From: Lachnospiraceae bacterium UBA1818
GTDB taxonomy: Bacteria; Bacillota; Clostridia; Lachnospirales; Lachnospiraceae
DNA: 64,000 nucleotides
Direction of reading: 5' to 3'
NCBI GenBank assembly: GCA_904419285.1
Contig: CAJFQZ010000006.1
Coordinates: 122,218 to 186,217, forward strand
Below the pieces are notes generated by a model that was not told the origin of the DNA, did not search any database, and saw nothing but the letters and a program-made list of their open reading frames with translations. Below, piece after piece: positions 53,760-62,742 of this stretch (within the stretch, counting starts at the first letter, position 1; each line of letters begins with the position of its first letter). Position numbers and translations under genes: made by a program.

Positions 53760-54509
53760 ATGTCAAAGATTAGTATAAAGAATCTTGATTTATATTATGG
53801 AGACTTTAAGGCTCTCAAGAATGTAAATCTGGAAATCGAATCCAACAAGATCACCGCTTTCATCGGTCCTTCCGGATGCGGTAAATCTACTCTCTTGAAG
53901 TCCATTAACCGTATGAATGACCTTGTTGAGGGGTGCCGTATCGACGGTCAGATCCTGCTTGACGGACAGGACATCTTCAAAGGTATGGACGTGAATGTGC
54001 TGAGAAAGCGCGTCGGAATGGTGTTTCAGAAGCCGAATCCGTTCCCGATGAGCATCTATGATAATATTGCTTACGGTCCGAGGACCCATGGTATCCGTTC
54101 AAAGGCAAAGCTGGATGATATCGTGGAGAAATCCCTGCGAAACGCAGCAATCTGGGACGAGTGCAAGGATCGTCTCAAGACGAGCGCGCTGGGAATGTCC
54201 GGCGGTCAGCAGCAGAGGCTCTGCATCGCGAGAGCCCTGGCAGTGGAACCGGAAGTCCTGCTGATGGATGAGCCTACATCGGCACTCGACCCGATCTCCA
54301 CGTCCAAGATCGAAGACCTTGCGATGGAGCTGAAAAAAGATTATACTATTGTCATGGTCACACACAACATGCAGCAGGCAGTTCGTGTTTCCGATAATAC
54401 GGCGTTCTTCCTCCTTGGAGAGGTCGTGGAGTACAACGAGACAGAAAAATTATTCTCTATACCTGCAGATAAAAGAACAGAAGATTATATCACAGGGAGG
54501 TTTGGCTAA
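53760..54509 (+). CDS. pstB: Phosphate ABC transporter ATP-binding protein PstB
   Basis: 249 residues: Walker [24 protein letters not shown], signature [14 protein letters not shown], Walker [13 protein letters not shown] and H loop VTHNMQQA, all typical of PstB. The frame is open 40 codons upstream through the repeat, but MSKISIKN after AAGGAAAGGTAGAG is the family start. Confidence 0.96.
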   Translation: MSKISIKNLDLYYGDFKALKNVNLEIESNKITAFIGPSGCGKSTLLKSINRMNDLVEGCRIDGQILLDGQDIFKGMDVNVLRKRVGMVFQKPNPFPMSIYDNIAYGPRTHGIRSKAKLDDIVEKSLRNAAIWDECKDRLKTSALGMSGGQQQRLCIARALAVEPEVLLMDEPTSALDPISTSKIEDLAMELKKDYTIVMVTHNMQQAVRVSDNTAFFLLGEVVEYNETEKLFSIPADKRTEDYITGRFG

Positions 54510-54512
54510 ACT

Positions 54513-55181
54513 ATGCGTAATAAATTTGATGAGCAGCTTCACAGTCTTGATGAGCAGCTTACACATATGGGAGAGCTGTGCGAGACAGCGATTGCTAAGG
54601 CGACACAGGCGCTGAAGGACGGAAGTAAGGAACAGGCGAAGATCATTATCACAGAGGATGAAGAGATCGACCAGATTGAGAAGGACATTGAGAGACTCTG
54701 CCTCAAGCTCCTCCTGCAGCAGCAGCCGGTGGCAAAGGATTTAAGAAGAATCTCAGCTGCCTTGAAGATGATCACAGATATGGAGCGTATCGGAGATCAG
54801 ACCTCTGATATCGCAGAGATCATTCTTTCTTCTAAAAATGATGTTGCGGCGGATGATATCCATGTGATCGGAACCATGGCTTCCGAGGTCAGCAAGATGG
54901 TGCGCAACAGTGTAACCGCTTATGTGAACAGAGATCTTGAGCTTGCCCGCGACGTGATGAAAGCGGACGACGCGATCGACCAGTACTTTGAGGAAGTCAG
55001 GGATGAGATGATCGACTTTATAAAAGAAGAGAAGGGCGAGAACGGAAAGAAGATCTTTGACCTGATCATGGTGACGAAATATCTGGAGAGAATCGGGGAT
55101 CACGCTACAAACATTGCCGAGTGGGTAGAGTTTTCTATCACTGGCGTACACAAAGACAGTGCGATCATGCACGAAGGTTAA
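54513..55181 (+). CDS. phoU: Phosphate signalling protein PhoU
   Basis: 222-residue protein of two three-helix bundles; DEEIDQIEKDIE and MERIGDQTSDIAE with ERIGDHATNIAEW carry the metal-binding E/D-x-x-x-D repeats. Links Pst transport to PhoR signalling as a negative regulator. Confidence 0.95.
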   Translation: MRNKFDEQLHSLDEQLTHMGELCETAIAKATQALKDGSKEQAKIIITEDEEIDQIEKDIERLCLKLLLQQQPVAKDLRRISAALKMITDMERIGDQTSDIAEIILSSKNDVAADDIHVIGTMASEVSKMVRNSVTAYVNRDLELARDVMKADDAIDQYFEEVRDEMIDFIKEEKGENGKKIFDLIMVTKYLERIGDHATNIAEWVEFSITGVHKDSAIMHEG

Positions 55182-55228
55182 GATACGGCGGACTTGAGTT
55201 TAAGCCGCCGGAACCTGATGGAAATAAA

Positions 55229-55277
55229 GAAAGAAGATCGCCGGGCAGAAGAGAAAGGACTCTCTGCCTCGGCGGTC
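55229..55277 (+). other. Large hairpin between phoU and phoP
   Basis: GATCGCCGGGCAGAAGAG pairs imperfectly with CTCTCTGCCTCGGCGGTC across a 6-base loop. There is no U run, so it may be a processing or attenuation site that lowers phoPR expression compared with pst. Confidence 0.45.
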
Positions 55278-55310
55278 ATAAAATATGGAGACAAAAGGAG
55301 AGCTTGAAGG

Positions 55311-55985
55311 ATGATATATTGCGTGGAAGACGACGATAACATTCGTGAACTTGTGATATATACATTGGAGACGACAGGGCTCAAGGCAAAAGGATTCGCA
55401 GACGGTTCTGCTTTTATGGAAGCTTTGGCATTTGATACGCCAGAGCTTATTTTGCTTGATATCATGCTCCCCGGAGATGATGGCCTTGAGCTTCTGAGAA
55501 AACTGAAATCTTCACAGAAGACGAGAGGGATTCCGGTTATCATGGTGACCGCCAAAGGTTCTGAATATGACAAAGTCGTGGGACTCGATTCGGGTGCTGA
55601 CGACTATGTCACGAAACCATTCGGCATGATGGAACTGGTATCCAGGATCAAGGCGGTTCTGCGCCGGAGCGGAAAGGTGGAAGACCGCCTGGATATGGAT
55701 GTCTCCGGTGTCCATGTCAATGTGAAGAAACATGAGGTTACGGTCAACGGGAAAGCGGTTTCCCTGACGCTGAAAGAGTTTGAACTGCTGGAAAAGCTGA
55801 TGCGCAACCAGGGCATTGTACTTACAAGAGATCAGCTTCTCGCTGAGATCTGGGGATATGATTTTGACGGGGAGACACGCACGGTAGACGTACATATCCG
55901 TACCCTTAGACAGAAGCTGGGAGAGAAAGGCGAGATCATCCAGACTGTCCGCGGCGTGGGATATCGCGTAGGGGGAGATGCATGA
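55311..55985 (+). CDS. phoP: Phosphate regulon response regulator PhoP/PhoB type
   Basis: 224-residue OmpR-family regulator: receiver domain with Asp50 phosphorylation site in ILLDIMLPG and Lys in DDYVTKPFG, and a winged-helix C-terminal domain (about 125-220) ending TVRGVGYRVGG. Overlaps the kinase gene by 4 bases. Likely activates pst and perhaps phn through the repeats noted. Confidence 0.93.
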   Translation: MIYCVEDDDNIRELVIYTLETTGLKAKGFADGSAFMEALAFDTPELILLDIMLPGDDGLELLRKLKSSQKTRGIPVIMVTAKGSEYDKVVGLDSGADDYVTKPFGMMELVSRIKAVLRRSGKVEDRLDMDVSGVHVNVKKHEVTVNGKAVSLTLKEFELLEKLMRNQGIVLTRDQLLAEIWGYDFDGETRTVDVHIRTLRQKLGEKGEIIQTVRGVGYRVGGDA

Positions 55986-57301
55986 AATCCAGAATTCAGA
56001 GAAGCATGGTGCTGATCATATCCATTACCCTGGTCCTGTTCTATGCGATCCTCGCCGTCATCCTGTACAACCGGAATATGAACATTCTGGAGAGCGAGGT
56101 ACAGCAGGAGGCAAAGTACATTCAGAAAGCCATTGACATTGCAGGGACCCGATATCTCGAGGAGATGGCTTCCGTGGACTGGAGCGCCAGAGTTACCTGC
56201 ATCACGCCCGACGGCGAGGTGCTGTATGATTCACGGAGAAACGGCGAGGATCTGGAAAACCACAGCCAGAGGGCAGAAGTCAGAGAGGCGCTGGCCAGCG
56301 GTGAAGGCGAGGACGTCAGGATGTCTGATACAGTCGGCCGGGAGATGTATTACTATGCACTGCTTCTTGACGACGGCTCTGTCCTCCGTGTCGCGCGGGA
56401 GATGGACGGCCTTGTGAGGACCGCGCTGAATGTGCTGCCGGTCATGGGCGGTCTTGCGGTCCTGATGGTCGTGTTTGCCCTGTTCCTCGCCAGATGGCAG
56501 ACAAAACGCCTGATCAAGCCGATCAATGAGCTGGATCTGGAGCATCCACTAGACAATTCTGTCTATCCTGAGCTGACTCCGCTTCTGGAGGCCATGGACC
56601 GGCAGAATAAGGAGAAGGAAGCTGTGTCGAATATGCGAAAGGAATTCTCGGCAAACGTGTCCCATGAGCTGAAAACTCCGCTCACGTCCATATCCGGATA
56701 TGCGGAGATCATGATGAACGGTCTGGTGCGTCCGGCAGATATCCCTCTTTTTTCTGAGAGAATCTACAAGGAGGCGCGACGGCTGATCACGTTGGTGGAG
56801 GATATCATCAAGCTGTCGAAGCTGGATGAGGAGTCTGTGGAGCTTGAAAAAGAAGAAGTCAATCTGTATGAGCTGACGAGAGAAATCGTCAGCAGGCTCT
56901 CTCCACAGGCGTCCCAGAAGAATATCAGGATGGAAGTGACGGGCGAGCCTGTCCTGTGCAAGGGGATCCGTCAAATCCTGGACGAAATGGTCTACAATAT
57001 CTGTGAAAATGCGATCAAATACAACAACGACAACGGACGCGTCACGGTATGGGTGGGGGACACATTGAACGGTCCGAAGATCAGTGTTACAGATACCGGG
57101 ATCGGCATCCCGAAAGAGCACCAGGAGAGGATCTTTGAGAGATTCTACCGTGTGGACAAGAGCCACTCCAAGGAGAGGGGCGGCACCGGACTTGGGCTGT
57201 CCATTGTCAAACACGGCGCGATCCTCCACGGGGCAAAAGTGAATGTTGAGAGTGAGCCGGGAAAAGGAACGAGGATGGAGATCCTTTTCCCGCAGAATTA
57301 A
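55982..57301 (+). CDS. phoR: Phosphate sensor histidine kinase PhoR
   Basis: 439 residues: two membrane helices (about 10-30 and 145-165) flanking an extracellular sensing region, a short linker, the phosphorylated His228 in SANVSHELKTPLTSI, and an ATPase domain with NAIKYN, DTGIGIP and GTGLGLSIVKH. Partner of the preceding regulator. Confidence 0.93.
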   Translation: MKSRIQRSMVLIISITLVLFYAILAVILYNRNMNILESEVQQEAKYIQKAIDIAGTRYLEEMASVDWSARVTCITPDGEVLYDSRRNGEDLENHSQRAEVREALASGEGEDVRMSDTVGREMYYYALLLDDGSVLRVAREMDGLVRTALNVLPVMGGLAVLMVVFALFLARWQTKRLIKPINELDLEHPLDNSVYPELTPLLEAMDRQNKEKEAVSNMRKEFSANVSHELKTPLTSISGYAEIMMNGLVRPADIPLFSERIYKEARRLITLVEDIIKLSKLDEESVELEKEEVNLYELTREIVSRLSPQASQKNIRMEVTGEPVLCKGIRQILDEMVYNICENAIKYNNDNGRVTVWVGDTLNGPKISVTDTGIGIPKEHQERIFERFYRVDKSHSKERGGTGLGLSIVKHGAILHGAKVNVESEPGKGTRMEILFPQN

Positions 57302-57304
57302 ATG

Positions 57305-57339
57305 ATCCGGACTGCCGGCAGCGGCGGCCCGGATTTTTT
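57305..57339 (+). terminator. Terminator after phoR
   Basis: ATCCGG and CCGGAT flank an inner GCCG/CGGC stem; TTTTTT follows (57334-57339). End of the phosphorus island. Confidence 0.8.
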
Positions 57340-57340
57340 C

Positions 57341-57369
57341 TTGCCCTGGAGAGAATGCTGTGCTATTAT
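57341..57369 (+). promoter_or_regulatory. Promoter for the GntR-clpC operon
   Basis: TTGCCC (57341-57346) and TATTAT (57364-57369), 17 bases apart with TG ahead of the -10. Confidence 0.65.
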
Positions 57370-57405
57370 GGGTATAACACAGCGCAGAAAGGGAAAGGTG
57401 AGGAT

Positions 57406-57774
57406 ATGCTGATAGAAGTTGATTTTAACAGTGACGAAGCAATCTATGTACAGCTCTGCAACCAGATCATCCTTGGAATCGCGACTTCCGTGATCCGGGA
57501 GGGGGATTCTCTTCCCTCGGTCCGTCAGCTGGCGGATATGATCGGGGTAAACATGCACACAGTGAACAAGGCGTACAGTGTGCTCAAGAGAGAGGGGTAT
57601 ATCAGCCTTGACAAGAGAAGGGGCGCTGTGATCTCGCTGGATATTGACAAGATGGAACAGCTGGAAGAGATGAAGAACCAGCTGAGGATCGTGCTTGCGC
57701 GGGGATGCTGCAAGAATATTTCCCGGCAGGAAGTCCATAATCTGGTAGACGAGATTTTTGATGACTATGAATGA
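57406..57774 (+). CDS. GntR-family regulator, YtrA-type
   Basis: 122 residues: a winged helix (about 10-75, LPSVRQLADMIGVNMHTVNKAYSVLKREGYI) with only a short C-terminal tail, the layout of the YtrA subfamily. The start MLIEVDF follows AAAGGTGAGG; an earlier ATG is open but lies at the -10. clpC begins 18 bases later, so this protein probably controls the clpC transcript in place of CtsR (inference). Confidence 0.85.
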   Translation: MLIEVDFNSDEAIYVQLCNQIILGIATSVIREGDSLPSVRQLADMIGVNMHTVNKAYSVLKREGYISLDKRRGAVISLDIDKMEQLEEMKNQLRIVLARGCCKNISRQEVHNLVDEIFDDYE

Positions 57775-57791
57775 TCTGACAGGAGGATTTT

Positions 57792-60233
57792 ATGCAGATA
57801 CCATACACAAAACAGGCTGAGAATGCCATTAAGTATGCCGGCAGGAGAGCCAGGGAGCTCGGACACCCCTATATCGGGACGGAGCACCTTCTCCTCGCAC
57901 TCAGAAAGGAGTACACAGGAGTCGCCGGACAGGTGCTGGCTCAGAACGGCGTGGAGGAGGAGAAGATCCTTCATCTGATGGATGAGCTGATCGCGCCGGC
58001 GGATGATATGCTGAAAGGCAGGAAGCCGGAGCAGAGTCCGAGATTCGGATATATTCTGGAGAACAGTGAGAAAGAGGCGGGACGGCTTCATACTTCTGCG
58101 GTGGGAACGGAGCATCTTCTCCTCTCTATGATCAGGGATGTGGACTGTGTTGCCACGAGGATACTGATCACACTCAACATCAATCTTCAGAAGATCTTTC
58201 AGGATATTCTGAGTGCGGCCGGAATCGATCCGAAAGAGTATCAGGAAGAGATACAGGAAGAGACAAAAGGAGGCCGCTCCATGGTGGAGCAGTTCTGCAC
58301 GGATATGACAGCACGCGCCGGGGCCGGAAAGCTGGATCCGGTCGTGGGCCGGGAGCAGGAGATGTTCCGGCTTATGGAGGTCCTGAGCAGGCGCACCAAG
58401 AACAATCCGTGCCTGATCGGCGAGCCCGGTGTGGGTAAGACCGCCATTATCGAAGGACTTGCCCAGCGGATCGCGTCCGGTGTGGTGCCGGAGAAGATGA
58501 AGGGAAAAAGGATCTGCACACTGGACCTTCCCGGGCTGATCGCCGGGTCAAAATACAGGGGCGAGTTTGAAGAGAGGATGAAAGGGCTGATCTCGGAAGT
58601 GGAGGCGGACGGGAATATCATCCTGTTTCTTGATGAGATCCACACCATGATCGGAGCCGGAGGTGCAGAGGGCGCCATCGATGCGTCCAGTATCCTCAAG
58701 CCTTCGCTGGCGAGAGGAGAACTGCAGCTGATCGGGGCCACTACGATCGCGGAATACAGAAAATATATTGAGAAGGATGCCGCACTGGAGCGGCGGTTCC
58801 AGCCTGTATCCGTGGAGGAGCCCACAAAGGAGCAGTGTCTGGAGATCCTGCGGGGGCTGCAGGATAAGTATGAGAAGCACCATCGGGTCGGAATCAGTGA
58901 AGAGGCTCTGGAAGCAGCGGTCCGCATGTCGGAGCGGTACATCACTGACAGGAATCTGCCGGATAAAGCGATCGACGTGCTGGATGAGGCGTGCTCCAAG
59001 GTCAGCCTGAGAGGCTACAGAGTGCCGGAGAATCTCACAGCACTGGAAGCCGCGGTAAAGGAACTGGCGGAACAGAAAGAAGACAGCATCAGGGAAGGTG
59101 ATTTCGCTGAGGCTTCCCTGATCCAGAAGGAGCAGGAAGCGGCGGAGCAGAAACTGGAGTCTGTAAAAAAGCGGTTCCAGAAGAAGAGTGCATCTCTGAA
59201 TCCGACTGTCGGTGAGGACGATATTGCAGAAGTTGTGTCCGCATGGACCAAGATCCCTGTGCGGAAGCTTGCAGAGAGCGATGCAGACCGGTTGAAAAAG
59301 CTCGAGTCTGTACTTCACAGAAGGGTGATCGGGCAGGAGGAGGCTGTCAGCGCGGTGGCGCGGGCAGTTAAGAGGGGCAGGATCGGCCTGAAGGATCCGA
59401 AGCGGCCCATCGGTTCGTTCCTCTTCCTCGGACCGACCGGCGTTGGCAAGACAGAGCTGTCAAAGGCGCTTGCAGAGGCGCTTTTCGGAAGTGAAGAATC
59501 CATGATCCGGGTGGATATGTCGGAATATATGGAAAAGCATTCAGTGGCTAAGATGATCGGTTCGCCTCCGGGATACGTGGGACATGAGGAGGGCGGACAG
59601 CTCAGTGACAGGGTACGGACTCATCCCTATTCTGTAGTCCTTTTCGATGAGATCGAGAAAGCGCATCCGGATGTGTTCAACATCCTGCTGCAGGTGCTGG
59701 ATGACGGTCATATTACAGATTCACAGGGAAGGAAGGTTGATTTTTCCAACACTGTGATCATCATGACTTCCAACGCCGGCGCTAAGGCGATCGTGGATCC
59801 GAAGAAGCTTGGATTTGCAGCGAAAGAGGATCCTGCCGGGGACTATAAGCGGATGAAGCAGAACGTGATGGATGAGGTCAAGATGATCTTCCGTCCGGAG
59901 TTCCTGAACAGGATCGACGAGATCATTGTGTTCCATTCGCTGGATAAATCTCACATGAAGAAGATCGTGACGCTGCTGTGCCGCAGCTTTACAAAACGTC
60001 TGGAGGAACAGATGAATATCCATCTCACACTCCGGGATTCTGCGAAAAATCTGATCGTGGAGAAGGGCACGGATGCGAAGTACGGCGCCAGACCGCTGCG
60101 CAGAGCCCTGCAGACGGAGCTGGAGGACAGACTCGCCGAGGCGATCCTGAACGGAGAAGTCAAGGCGGGAGATCATGTGGAGGCAGGAGTCTCCAAAAAA
60201 GAGATAAAGTTTATTGTCAGTGAAAATAAATAA
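57792..60233 (+). CDS. clpC: Clp protease ATP-binding subunit ClpC
   Basis: 813-residue AAA+ unfoldase feeding ClpP. N-terminal double Clp-N repeat (about 1-145, GTEHLLLAL twice), first AAA+ with GEPGVGKTA, a middle domain with a UVR-like helix pair, and a second AAA+ with GPTGVGKTE. It works in protein quality control. Unlike in Bacillus, ctsR, mcsA and mcsB are not next to it. Confidence 0.94.
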   Translation: MQIPYTKQAENAIKYAGRRARELGHPYIGTEHLLLALRKEYTGVAGQVLAQNGVEEEKILHLMDELIAPADDMLKGRKPEQSPRFGYILENSEKEAGRLHTSAVGTEHLLLSMIRDVDCVATRILITLNINLQKIFQDILSAAGIDPKEYQEEIQEETKGGRSMVEQFCTDMTARAGAGKLDPVVGREQEMFRLMEVLSRRTKNNPCLIGEPGVGKTAIIEGLAQRIASGVVPEKMKGKRICTLDLPGLIAGSKYRGEFEERMKGLISEVEADGNIILFLDEIHTMIGAGGAEGAIDASSILKPSLARGELQLIGATTIAEYRKYIEKDAALERRFQPVSVEEPTKEQCLEILRGLQDKYEKHHRVGISEEALEAAVRMSERYITDRNLPDKAIDVLDEACSKVSLRGYRVPENLTALEAAVKELAEQKEDSIREGDFAEASLIQKEQEAAEQKLESVKKRFQKKSASLNPTVGEDDIAEVVSAWTKIPVRKLAESDADRLKKLESVLHRRVIGQEEAVSAVARAVKRGRIGLKDPKRPIGSFLFLGPTGVGKTELSKALAEALFGSEESMIRVDMSEYMEKHSVAKMIGSPPGYVGHEEGGQLSDRVRTHPYSVVLFDEIEKAHPDVFNILLQVLDDGHITDSQGRKVDFSNTVIIMTSNAGAKAIVDPKKLGFAAKEDPAGDYKRMKQNVMDEVKMIFRPEFLNRIDEIIVFHSLDKSHMKKIVTLLCRSFTKRLEEQMNIHLTLRDSAKNLIVEKGTDAKYGARPLRRALQTELEDRLAEAILNGEVKAGDHVEAGVSKKEIKFIVSENK

Positions 60234-60257
60234 GTAGAAAAACCGGAATGTTTATTA

Positions 60258-60263
60258 TATAAT
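60258..60263 (+). promoter_or_regulatory. Likely promoter -10 for the conserved 137-residue protein
   Basis: TATAAT in a very AT-rich stretch 35 bases before the start; -35 not clear. Confidence 0.45.
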
Positions 60264-60297
60264 AACGGTAGCTTAATTACTTAGGAGGAAATAGATA

Positions 60298-60711
60298 ATG
60301 GCAGCTGTGAAAGAATTATTGCGTGCAGAGAATGACGGCACACTTAGTTTTGGAGACTACACTCTCTCTTCCAAGACAAAGAAGGACAACTATGAATTTG
60401 AGGGAGATCTCTACAAGGTAAAGACATTTTCCGAGATCACGAAGCTTGAGAAGAACGGGATGTTCGTATATGAGTCCGTTCCGGGAAGCGCGGTGGAGAA
60501 TTTCCGGGAGACAGATGCAGAAGTGTCATTCACTGTGTCGGCTCCGGGAGACGTTCAGTTCACTCTGGAACTGGAGCCGGAGAGCGAGTATGAGGTTCTG
60601 ATCGACGGCACATCGGCGGGAAAGATGTCAACGAACCTGAGCGGAAAGCTCAGCGTCAGCGTAGAGCTGAGTGCAGGACAGAGCGCGCAGATCAAGGTTG
60701 TCAAATGCTGA
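60298..60711 (+). CDS. Conserved small protein of unknown function
   Basis: 137 residues, no signal peptide, probably beta-rich in the second half (EVSFTVSAPGDVQFTLELEPESEYEVLIDG). Relatives in gut Firmicutes are sometimes labelled endosialidase, but no catalytic motif for that is visible. Very good ribosome site (TTAGGAGG) and own promoter suggest high expression. Confidence 0.75.
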   Translation: MAAVKELLRAENDGTLSFGDYTLSSKTKKDNYEFEGDLYKVKTFSEITKLEKNGMFVYESVPGSAVENFRETDAEVSFTVSAPGDVQFTLELEPESEYEVLIDGTSAGKMSTNLSGKLSVSVELSAGQSAQIKVVKC

Positions 60712-60779
60712 TAAGAGACAGGTTTGCTGCGGGGTGGATGATGCATCCACCCCGTTTCTGATTTCGGAAAGGATAAGGA

Positions 60780-62156
60780 ATGGCAAAAGGAAAGAAAAGT
60801 ATATTTTTCTGTCAGAACTGCGGACATGAAGAATCAAAATGGCTCGGTCAGTGCCCGGCCTGCGGAGAGTGGAATACATTTGTTGAGGAGCGGATTGACA
60901 GCGGCGTCACAAAGGGAACGGCAGCTGCGTCCCGGGCGGTCAGAGATTCTGTGAGGGAGGCAAAGGTCATGCCCCTCACTGAGGTGACGGCGAATGATGA
61001 TGAGCGGTGTGAGACCGGCATCCGCGAGCTGGACAGAGTGCTGGGAGGAGGGATCGTGCCGGGCTCTCTCGTGCTCGTGGGAGGGGATCCCGGAATCGGG
61101 AAATCCACTCTTCTTCTGCAGGTCTGTCAGAGGATGGCGCGGATGAAGAAGATCCTCTATATTTCCGGAGAGGAGTCCCAGGCTCAGATCAAGCTGAGGG
61201 CGAACCGTATGGGAAAGTTCACGCCGAATCTTCTGCTCCTTTGCGAGACGAATCTGGAGACGATCCGCGGCGTGATCGAGAAGGAGCGTCCCGAACTGGT
61301 GATCATTGATTCGATCCAGACAATGTACAGCGAGGATGTGTCTTCTGCTCCGGGAAGTGTATCGCAGGTACGGGAGTCTACCAATATTTTCATGCAGCTC
61401 GCAAAGGGGCTGTGCATTCCGATCTTTATCGTCGGGCATGTGACCAAGGAGGGAACTGTGGCGGGTCCCCGTGTGCTGGAGCATATGGTCGATACGGTAC
61501 TGTATTTCGAAGGCGACAGGCACGCATCCTACCGTATCCTCCGGGCAGTGAAGAACCGATTCGGATCCACAAATGAGATCGGAGTGTTTGAGATGCGGCA
61601 GGACGGGCTTGCGGAGGTAGAAAATCCCTCCGAGTATATGCTCAGCGGGAAACCTGAGAATGCGTCCGGCTCTGTGGTCGCATGTTCCATGGAAGGGACC
61701 CGTCCCATCCTGATCGAGATCCAGGCGCTCGTCTGCAGAAGTAATTTCGGAATGCCCCGACGGACAGCTGCGGGCACGGATTATAACCGAGTCAACCTGT
61801 TGATGGCGGTGCTGGAGAAGCGGCTGGGGCTCTCTCTTGGAAATTGCGACGCCTATGTCAATATTGCGGGAGGAATCCGGATGAACGAGCCGGCCATCGA
61901 TCTCGGTATCGTGATGGCGATCATGTCAAGCTACCGGAACCGGCCCATCGACGAGAAGACGATCGTGTTCGGAGAGGTCGGACTCAGCGGCGAGGTGCGG
62001 GCGGTCAGTATGCCGGAACAGCGTGTGAACGAGGCGAAGAAGCTGGGGTTCGAGACCTGCATCCTGCCGGAGGTATCCCTGAAGATGGTGAAGGGAATCA
62101 GCGGGATCCGGCTGGTCGGAGTGAAGACGATCAATGATGTAGCAGGGTTTATCTGA
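60780..62156 (+). CDS. radA: DNA repair protein RadA
   Basis: 458 residues: N-terminal zinc finger (CQNCG at 11-15, CPACG at 26-30), RecA-like core with Walker A GDPGIGKST, the RadA-specific KNRFGSTNE motif, and a Lon-like C-terminal domain (about 300-455). Helicase-like recombination mediator. Confidence 0.96.
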   Translation: MAKGKKSIFFCQNCGHEESKWLGQCPACGEWNTFVEERIDSGVTKGTAAASRAVRDSVREAKVMPLTEVTANDDERCETGIRELDRVLGGGIVPGSLVLVGGDPGIGKSTLLLQVCQRMARMKKILYISGEESQAQIKLRANRMGKFTPNLLLLCETNLETIRGVIEKERPELVIIDSIQTMYSEDVSSAPGSVSQVRESTNIFMQLAKGLCIPIFIVGHVTKEGTVAGPRVLEHMVDTVLYFEGDRHASYRILRAVKNRFGSTNEIGVFEMRQDGLAEVENPSEYMLSGKPENASGSVVACSMEGTRPILIEIQALVCRSNFGMPRRTAAGTDYNRVNLLMAVLEKRLGLSLGNCDAYVNIAGGIRMNEPAIDLGIVMAIMSSYRNRPIDEKTIVFGEVGLSGEVRAVSMPEQRVNEAKKLGFETCILPEVSLKMVKGISGIRLVGVKTINDVAGFI

Positions 62157-62188
62157 TGGATTTTATGAGTGAAAGGAATGAATATACA

Positions 62189-62608
62189 ATGAAGGACTAT
62201 ATCAGGACGGCAAAATATTATGAGACAGACCAGATGGGAGTCATCCATCACTCCAACTATATCAGATGGATGGAGGAAGCACGTGTGGACATGCTGAACC
62301 AGCTGGGATATCCGTATCGGAGATTCGAAGAAATGGGATATATCAGTCCGGTGCTCCATGCAGAGTGTGAATATAAGAAAAGCGTGCGGTTTGACGATGA
62401 GGTGAGGATAACCGTGACCCTCAAGGAACTTGGAAGAGTCAAGTTCACACTGAGATATGATATCTACAATCTGTCAGAGGGCGGTGAACTGAGCGCATAC
62501 GGTACGACGACGCACTGCTTCCTGAAGAAGGATGGAAGACCAGTGCTGATCGATAGAGAGATGAAAGAGTTCTCTGAAACGCTCAGCTCGCTGCAGAAGG
62601 CGGAATGA
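62189..62608 (+). CDS. Acyl-CoA thioesterase, YbgC/4HBT type
   Basis: 139-residue hot-dog-fold thioesterase: YYETDQMGVIHHSNYIRWMEEAR holds the catalytic Asp/His region. The frame is open from 62156, overlapping the radA stop, but the start MKDYIRTAKYYETD is preceded by AAAGGA and gives the usual length. Probably cleaves short or medium acyl-CoA. Confidence 0.85.
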   Translation: MKDYIRTAKYYETDQMGVIHHSNYIRWMEEARVDMLNQLGYPYRRFEEMGYISPVLHAECEYKKSVRFDDEVRITVTLKELGRVKFTLRYDIYNLSEGGELSAYGTTTHCFLKKDGRPVLIDREMKEFSETLSSLQKAE

Positions 62609-62742
62609 TGCAGAGATAAGTCCGGCAAAATGGCAGCAGGACCTCTGCGAGGCGGATTATGGAACAGAGCCGGGAGAGGCCGCGGGCAGGAGGAAAAACG
62701 AGAGCTGATAGTGATGTGATCAAATGTTGAGGAGGGGATCCT

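Noticed and set aside
60298-60711. Endosialidase label for the 137-residue protein
   Set aside because: No sialidase or phage tail-spike motif is visible; the label appears to be a propagated annotation.
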